A stretch of DNA of 45,263 bases from Butyriboletus loyo (taxonomy: Eukaryota; Basidiomycota; Agaricomycetes; Boletales; Boletaceae), in contig JBBPSI010000194.1 in the NCBI GenBank assembly GCA_038093515.1, forward strand, positions 1-45,263, in the 5' to 3' direction. The position numbers and the translations under genes are program-made. The notes below the pieces were generated by a model that was not told where the DNA came from, did not search any database, and worked only from the letters and a program-made list of their open reading frames with translations. Positions 41,329 through 45,263 of the stretch are shown in pieces. The stretch's first letter is position 1, and each line of letters starts with the position of its first letter.

Positions 41329-41430
41329 GGGAGCAGGCGATGGGCAGCATCGCAAGACAGCAGGGGCGGCGGGGACGCATGAGCGTGGGAAAACAAGTGG
41401 CAGGGTACGCTTAGGGGTAAAACTGTAACA
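41329..41430 (-). repeat. LTR-C, left part of the split copy
   Basis: Matches 12985-13084 of the solo LTR-C (GCGGCGGGGACGCAT, GTACGCTTAGGGGT, ACTGTAACA). It supplies exactly the first part missing from 16474-17136, overlapping it by the CTCCC duplication. Followed by TAATC (41431-41435). Confidence 0.87.
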
Positions 41431-42852
41431 TAATCAAGGGCTTTCAAAAATATATATATTGCTTATGTAATTCATTCTATATTCACCAATCAAGCAAGGG
41501 TACTCATTGCAACAGTTTTGTTGCTGATATCAAGGGTATCTAAATTAGTATGAAGTATATCCTCCTTTGGCTTTAATCACCTCCTGAATCCTTCTAGGCA
41601 TACTCTCAATCAACTCCTGACACTGTGCAATCCCAATCCTATCCCACTCTGCCTGTACATGCTCCCACAACTCCAAAACCCCCTTAGGTGACTCAGGATA
41701 CTCTGCTAGCCTTCTTTTGAGAAGAAACCATAGGTGTTCTGAGCAGGCCACACCATGACCTCAAATCCATTGTCAGCAAACCACTCCTTGGCTCTCCTGC
41801 TGGTATGCTTGGGGTCATTATCCTGCTGAAAGATAATGTCCTCTGGAGTTTTTCCATAATACTGAATCCATGATCTGCACATAAAGATTAGCATCCATCT
41901 TACCATCAATCTTGCAAGCCATTCCAACTCCTTCCCAGGTCATACAACCCCATATCATCACTGATCCTCCTCCAAACTTCACTGTACCTTCCACCAGCCT
42001 ATCACTTAGGCCCTCTCCTGCCTTTTTCCACACCCATTTCCTTCCATCTGACCCAATGTGATTGATTTTGGTCTCATCTGACCATATGACATGCTTCCAG
42101 TCCTCCACAGTCCAATCCTGATGGCTTAAAGCAAAGTCCATTCTTGCCCTCCTATGATGCATAGAGAGAAGGGGGTGTTTCTTCTTCACCACAGCCTTCA
42201 TACCAGCCTTCCTGAGGTGATGACAAATGGTTTGGGGGGAGATGGGATGGTTCTTGATGTCCTGAAGAGTTTTGGTAACCTGGACAGCATTTTCAGCCTT
42301 CCCAGTACCAATAAGACAAATGACATGGCGCATGTCAGTGGGAGTTATGAGGGATGGGTGACCACCAGAGGCTTTGAGTAGGTCTGGACAGTGTTTGGAG
42401 CGAAGTCTACTAATGGTAGAGTGGTTGAGACCAGTAGAATGTGAGATCTGGCAAGTGGATTGACCCATTTCCAGGCAGGAGATGATTTGGTTGGTTTGTT
42501 CAATAGAAAGGGATTTCATGATGGAAGTAATGGAAAAAGCGATGGTGTTTTGATGTGTTTGCACAATGTTGAACTTCTTATGCATCACATGACCCATTGC
42601 TTATGTAATACTCAGCCACAACATATGATTCTAACATTTTATAGGGTCAGCAACAAAACTGTTGCAATGAGTACCCTTGCTTAATTGGTGAATATAGAAT
42701 GAATTACATAAGCAATGTATATATTTTTGGAAAGCCCTTGATTATGGCCTTCTGCTATGGGTAGGTTTAGGAGGTTTGCCTTTAGTGGTTCTTGAGTTAT
42801 TAGCTTAACAATCAAAATGTTGCCAACATTGCAATGGTTTTGTTGCCCACTG
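41431..42852. mobile_element. Tc1/mariner element Tc-3, main body
   Basis: The right end, CCCACTG, is followed by TA (42853-42854). The right terminal repeat is 42648-42852 (205 bp). On the left only its inner part (41431-41526) is present, because LTR-C inserted at TAATC; the outer 113 bp are at 17137-17249. Rejoined, the element is about 1.53 kb, like Tc-1 and Tc-2. Confidence 0.9.
41545..42519 (-). pseudogene. Tc1/mariner transposase (Tc-3), one small deletion
   Basis: From the ATG at 42519: MKSLSIEQTNQIISCLEMGQ with helix-turn-helix (HSTGLNHSTISRLRSKH), VVKKKHPLL, WSDETKINHIGSDG (first Asp), FGGGSVMIWGCMTW. A frame change near 41830 leads to IIFQQDNDPKHTSRRAKEW (second Asp) and VMVWPAQ. 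About 22 bases that should encode SPDLNPI are missing there, then EHLWFLLKRRLAEYPESPKG and MPRRIQEVIKAKGGYTSY follow in another frame to the stop at 41545-41547. Least damaged of the three transposases. Confidence 0.9.
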
Positions 42853-42854
42853 TA

Positions 42855-43121
42855 CCTGTGAACACTTTCCAGACATATGGAACCTTGACATGGAACCTTG
42901 ATGACCATGGAAATATTGGAATAGGATGGAACTTGATGAGGAAGAGGAAAGGAAGTGAAGAGAGTTGTGAAGTGATTATTTGCAATGCATGTGAGTGCTG
43001 AATTGCCAGGAGGAGGAGCAATTGCAACCTAGAGGATATGTGTTCTCTACATCTGTGGGGGTCTTTGATTCTGACCATCCTCAGTCAGTCATGTGATACT
43101 GATGTAAGTGGTGTGGCAACA
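42855..43121 (-). repeat. Probable LTR of a Copia element (family E), left copy
   Basis: Aligns in the same orientation with 45001-45263. In sense it starts TGTTGCCACACC (43121) and appears to end near GTGTTCA at about 42863, roughly 260 bp. Copia protease/gag sequence lies between the two copies, so a 3' LTR is the best reading. Its end lies only a few bases from the TA used by Tc-3. Confidence 0.55.
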
Positions 43122-43705
43122 CATGTGCAAACAAAAACTTGCTGATTGTTGATTGTCTGTGCTTTCCTTCCTTCCTTCTGTACACCACACCATCCAACCA
43201 TCCATCTCATCTTTTCTCCACCATGTCTTTCTGCCTCAACAACCTCCTCACAGCATGGTGCCTCACCATAGAGTACCAATAGCTCTAATTTATTGCCACA
43301 AATTGTGGCACTGTAGTGCATTAATTGCCCAAGAGATACCAGCTGAGCAGAAGAGTGAGGAATATGACATACATCATAGAGATCTAAGATCTCATCCTTA
43401 TCTCCAATCCACCAGTGGATCATGACACATCCTTATACATGTGTCACCCTTTAATTCTTCATATGTCATAAAGTCATTTTTTTTGATGTAAAGTGCATTG
43501 AAGCACCAGAGTCGAGAATCCATAGATTCTTATTACCATGCTCACACAAGCATTGCTTAAGGGATTGGGCATTATCAGAACATGAACATAAGTCCATTGT
43601 CTGATGTAGAGGTATATTTGTACCTACTACAAGCACTGATTCTACCATACTACAAGCTATGGGATCACCACAGAAGTAGGAGTCAACCAAAGATCATGAG
43701 CATGC
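43122..43705 (-). pseudogene. Copia protease and pre-integrase fragment
   Basis: 43466-43690 reads CSDNAQSLKQCLCEHGNKNLWILDSGASMHFTS; WILDSGAS is the aspartic protease motif of Ty1/Copia. After stops, the segment ending at 43085 gives YDVCHIPHSSAQLVSLGQLMHY, the conserved stretch between protease and integrase. Integrase, reverse transcriptase and RNase H are absent before the left repeat, so a large internal deletion is likely. Confidence 0.8.
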
Positions 43706-44780
43706 ATCTTAAGTGGATCAAAATGCTACTAACCTCATAATGATATCAGGCAAATCTTCTGGAAGAAATGCCCTGGCCATTGATGGAAAACCATCTTTGT
43801 TGTCAGAGAGCTGTCTGACTGAACTGTACACATTGATGAAGTCTTCTGTGTTCCAGTCTCTGCTGGTTCCAGGAGCAGATGGCATTATTAGCTTCTTGTT
43901 ACAGGAGCATCTTGAACACTTTCACTTCACTGGTGGTTCATTGTCATCAGAAAAATTCCAATTGATTTTGGGAGTGGCAGGGAGTGGGGATGGTAGTGAT
44001 AAGGTGGCATCCAGTACCCAGATTTTCTGGAAGGAGGGGGCAATCTCAAGCCTTTTGGAAAGAGAAAATGCCTGCTAGATACAAGTATCAGCAGGTAGGC
44101 CTTGTTTCCCCTGGTACAACTGCGGAAGTTGATGGGTAAGGAGTCATGGGTTGATTGTCGTGGGTGTGAGGGGAATTGACATGATGGGGGAACTGTCAAA
44201 GATGGTGGTGGAGGCAAGGTGGACTTGGTCTGACTTTCCCTTGCCTTTGCATACATGCTGAATCTTCTTCTTCTCCCTATCTCCCCCATTTCCCTGCTCT
44301 GCTGCTATACTTTGGGTACCTGCTGCTGCTGCTGGAAAGTAGGGGTTTCGCTCTGTTGTTTCACCACACTAATCTTATTAGATTGTGCTTGGTGGTTTCC
44401 TTTTCTCTTGCCTGAGAGATGGTGCTGGTCCCATGACAGGACTGCAGTGGCATGGATCTTGGCAACAGTAGAGACCTTTATATTCTCTGCTGTGTCCTTG
44501 CCCTGAGCAATCATCTGGGCCACCACATCCATAGACACAGGCAGTTTAGCCAGGAGCATCATGGCCTAGACATTAGCAGGGATGGGGTATCCTGCTGTCT
44601 GAAGACAAGTGAACATTGTTTCGATCTTGGAAAGGGCAGATGCAGGGTAAGAAGAGGAGGGCACTTGGATGTCCATCAACTCTTCAAAGATTGTGTATCC
44701 CACCACAATCCCAGTCATTGTGAGAGGCTAGGCACAATCTGTTGGCTATGGCTTGGAATCATAGGATGAGGTCAGAGGGT
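43706..44780 (-). pseudogene. Copia gag fragment
   Basis: Lies upstream of the protease in sense direction. 44305-44562 encodes MLLAKLPVSMDVVAQMIAQGKDTAENIKVST, similar to the Copia Gag (UBN2-type) motif LLxxLPxxY. A Gln-rich stretch (FQQQQQ) and then basic and proline-rich sequence (43927-44289) follow. Interrupted by several stops and frame changes. Family assignment rests mainly on its place next to WILDSGAS. Confidence 0.6.
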
Positions 44781-45000
44781 GACTAGACAATCGCACAGGG
44801 AAGCAGGAGAGTCAAAAAGTAGTATTTTAGGTTGTAGTTACAACCTTTTTATAGTCTGGGCATTTTCCAAGACTTGAAACACTAAGGATAAGTGAAAACT
44901 AAGTAGAAACATCAAGAAACTGTTAACAGAATGTGCATAAGCATGTAGGTTGTCATAGGAGTTGATCAGATATAATAAGAATGAGGTCAAATAGAAATGA
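44781..45000. other. Copia leader, no gene seen
   Basis: Between the gag fragment and the right repeat. No conserved coding motif and no clear tRNA-type primer-binding site visible. Confidence 0.4.
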
Positions 45001-45263
45001 CCTACCAGCAAACACTTTCTGGACACACAGAACTTTGACACAGAACCTTGATGACCACAGAATTGTCAGAATTGGTTGGAATGCAGCAAGGAACATGGAA
45101 GGAAGTGAGGAGAGTAGTGAAGTGATTGTTTGTGATGCATGTGGATGCTGGACTGCCTGAAGGAGGAGCAACTGTGACCTAGGGGGTATGTGTTCTCTCC
45201 ATCCACAGGGGTCTTTTATTCTGACTGTCCTTAGTCAGTCACATGATGCTGATGTAAGTGGTG
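45001..45263 (-). repeat. Probable LTR of the Copia element (family E), right copy, cut by the window edge
   Basis: Aligns with 42857-43113. Shared stretches include GAACCTTGATGACCA, AGTGAAGTGATT, GTATGTGTTCTCT and TGATGTAAGTGGTG. The sense start lies just past the window. Confidence 0.6.

Noticed and set aside
42855..43078. Minus-strand ORF here as upstream RNase H of the YR element
   Set aside because: The sequence is repeated at 45001-45263 around Copia coding remains and no RNase H motif is visible, so a Copia LTR is the better reading. Only the few bases next to the TA may belong to the YR element.
1..45263. Host genes, tRNA or rRNA genes, CRISPR arrays, bacterial operons
   Set aside because: None seen. 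All recognisable coding sequence belongs to transposable elements, and the repeats are LTRs or transposon ends.

Overview
This window looks like a repeat-only piece of a filamentous fungal genome, most likely a basidiomycete. I see no host gene. Everything supportable is transposable-element DNA nested many layers deep: chromodomain Ty3/Gypsy elements with Tf1/sushi-type self-priming signals, a second Gypsy family, Ty1/Copia remains, Tc1/mariner elements, and a tyrosine-recombinase (YR, DIRS/Ngaro-like) retroelement. Names used below (A1, A2, X, Y, Z, B1, Tc-1 to Tc-3, LTR families A to E) are local labels.

Layout. 1-2092: 3' ends of two family-A Gypsy elements. 2093-4341: Tc-1, split by a solo LTR-A, between fragments of LTR-C and a reverse transcriptase. 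4342-8549: left half of Gypsy B1 (5' LTR-B, gag), interrupted by Tc-2. 8550-14570: left half of family-A element Y, with a solo LTR-C in pol. 14571-16473: 3' end of family-A element X. 16474-17249: right part of an LTR-C and one terminus of Tc-3. 17252-29338: YR retroelement (RNase H tail, two recombinase copies, a direct-repeat pair), interrupted by a solo LTR-A, the complete element Z (17938-25441) and a solo LTR-B. 29339-30715: gag-like and Copia remains. 30716-32875 (minus): right half of B1. 32876-34362 (minus): right end of Y. 34363-41328 (minus): nearly complete X with an uninterrupted 1186-residue Pol. 41329-42852: rest of the LTR-C and body of Tc-3. 42855-45263 (minus): Copia gag/protease remains between a direct-repeat pair.

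Main conclusion. The window carries an old inversion of about 18-20 kb. Five units are cut in two and reunite only if the block from about 14571 to 34362 is turned round: B1, Y, X, an LTR-C copy and Tc-3. Target-site duplications fit across the split (AGCGC/AGTGC for Y, CTCCC/GGGAG for X, TAATC for the LTR-C). The inversion also left a 1790-bp inverted duplication of the 3' part of X and lost about 415 bp of Y.

Other main points. Family A carries a third ORF after pol whose product ends in three zinc knuckles. Families A and B both show a primer-binding site complementary to a 10-11 nt stretch about 32-34 nt downstream of the LTR TATA box, the signature of self-primed reverse transcription. 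The three Tc1-like elements share long terminal repeats bounded by two inverted copies of the end sequence. Nearly all genes are broken, mostly by changes that look like C-to-T at CpG.
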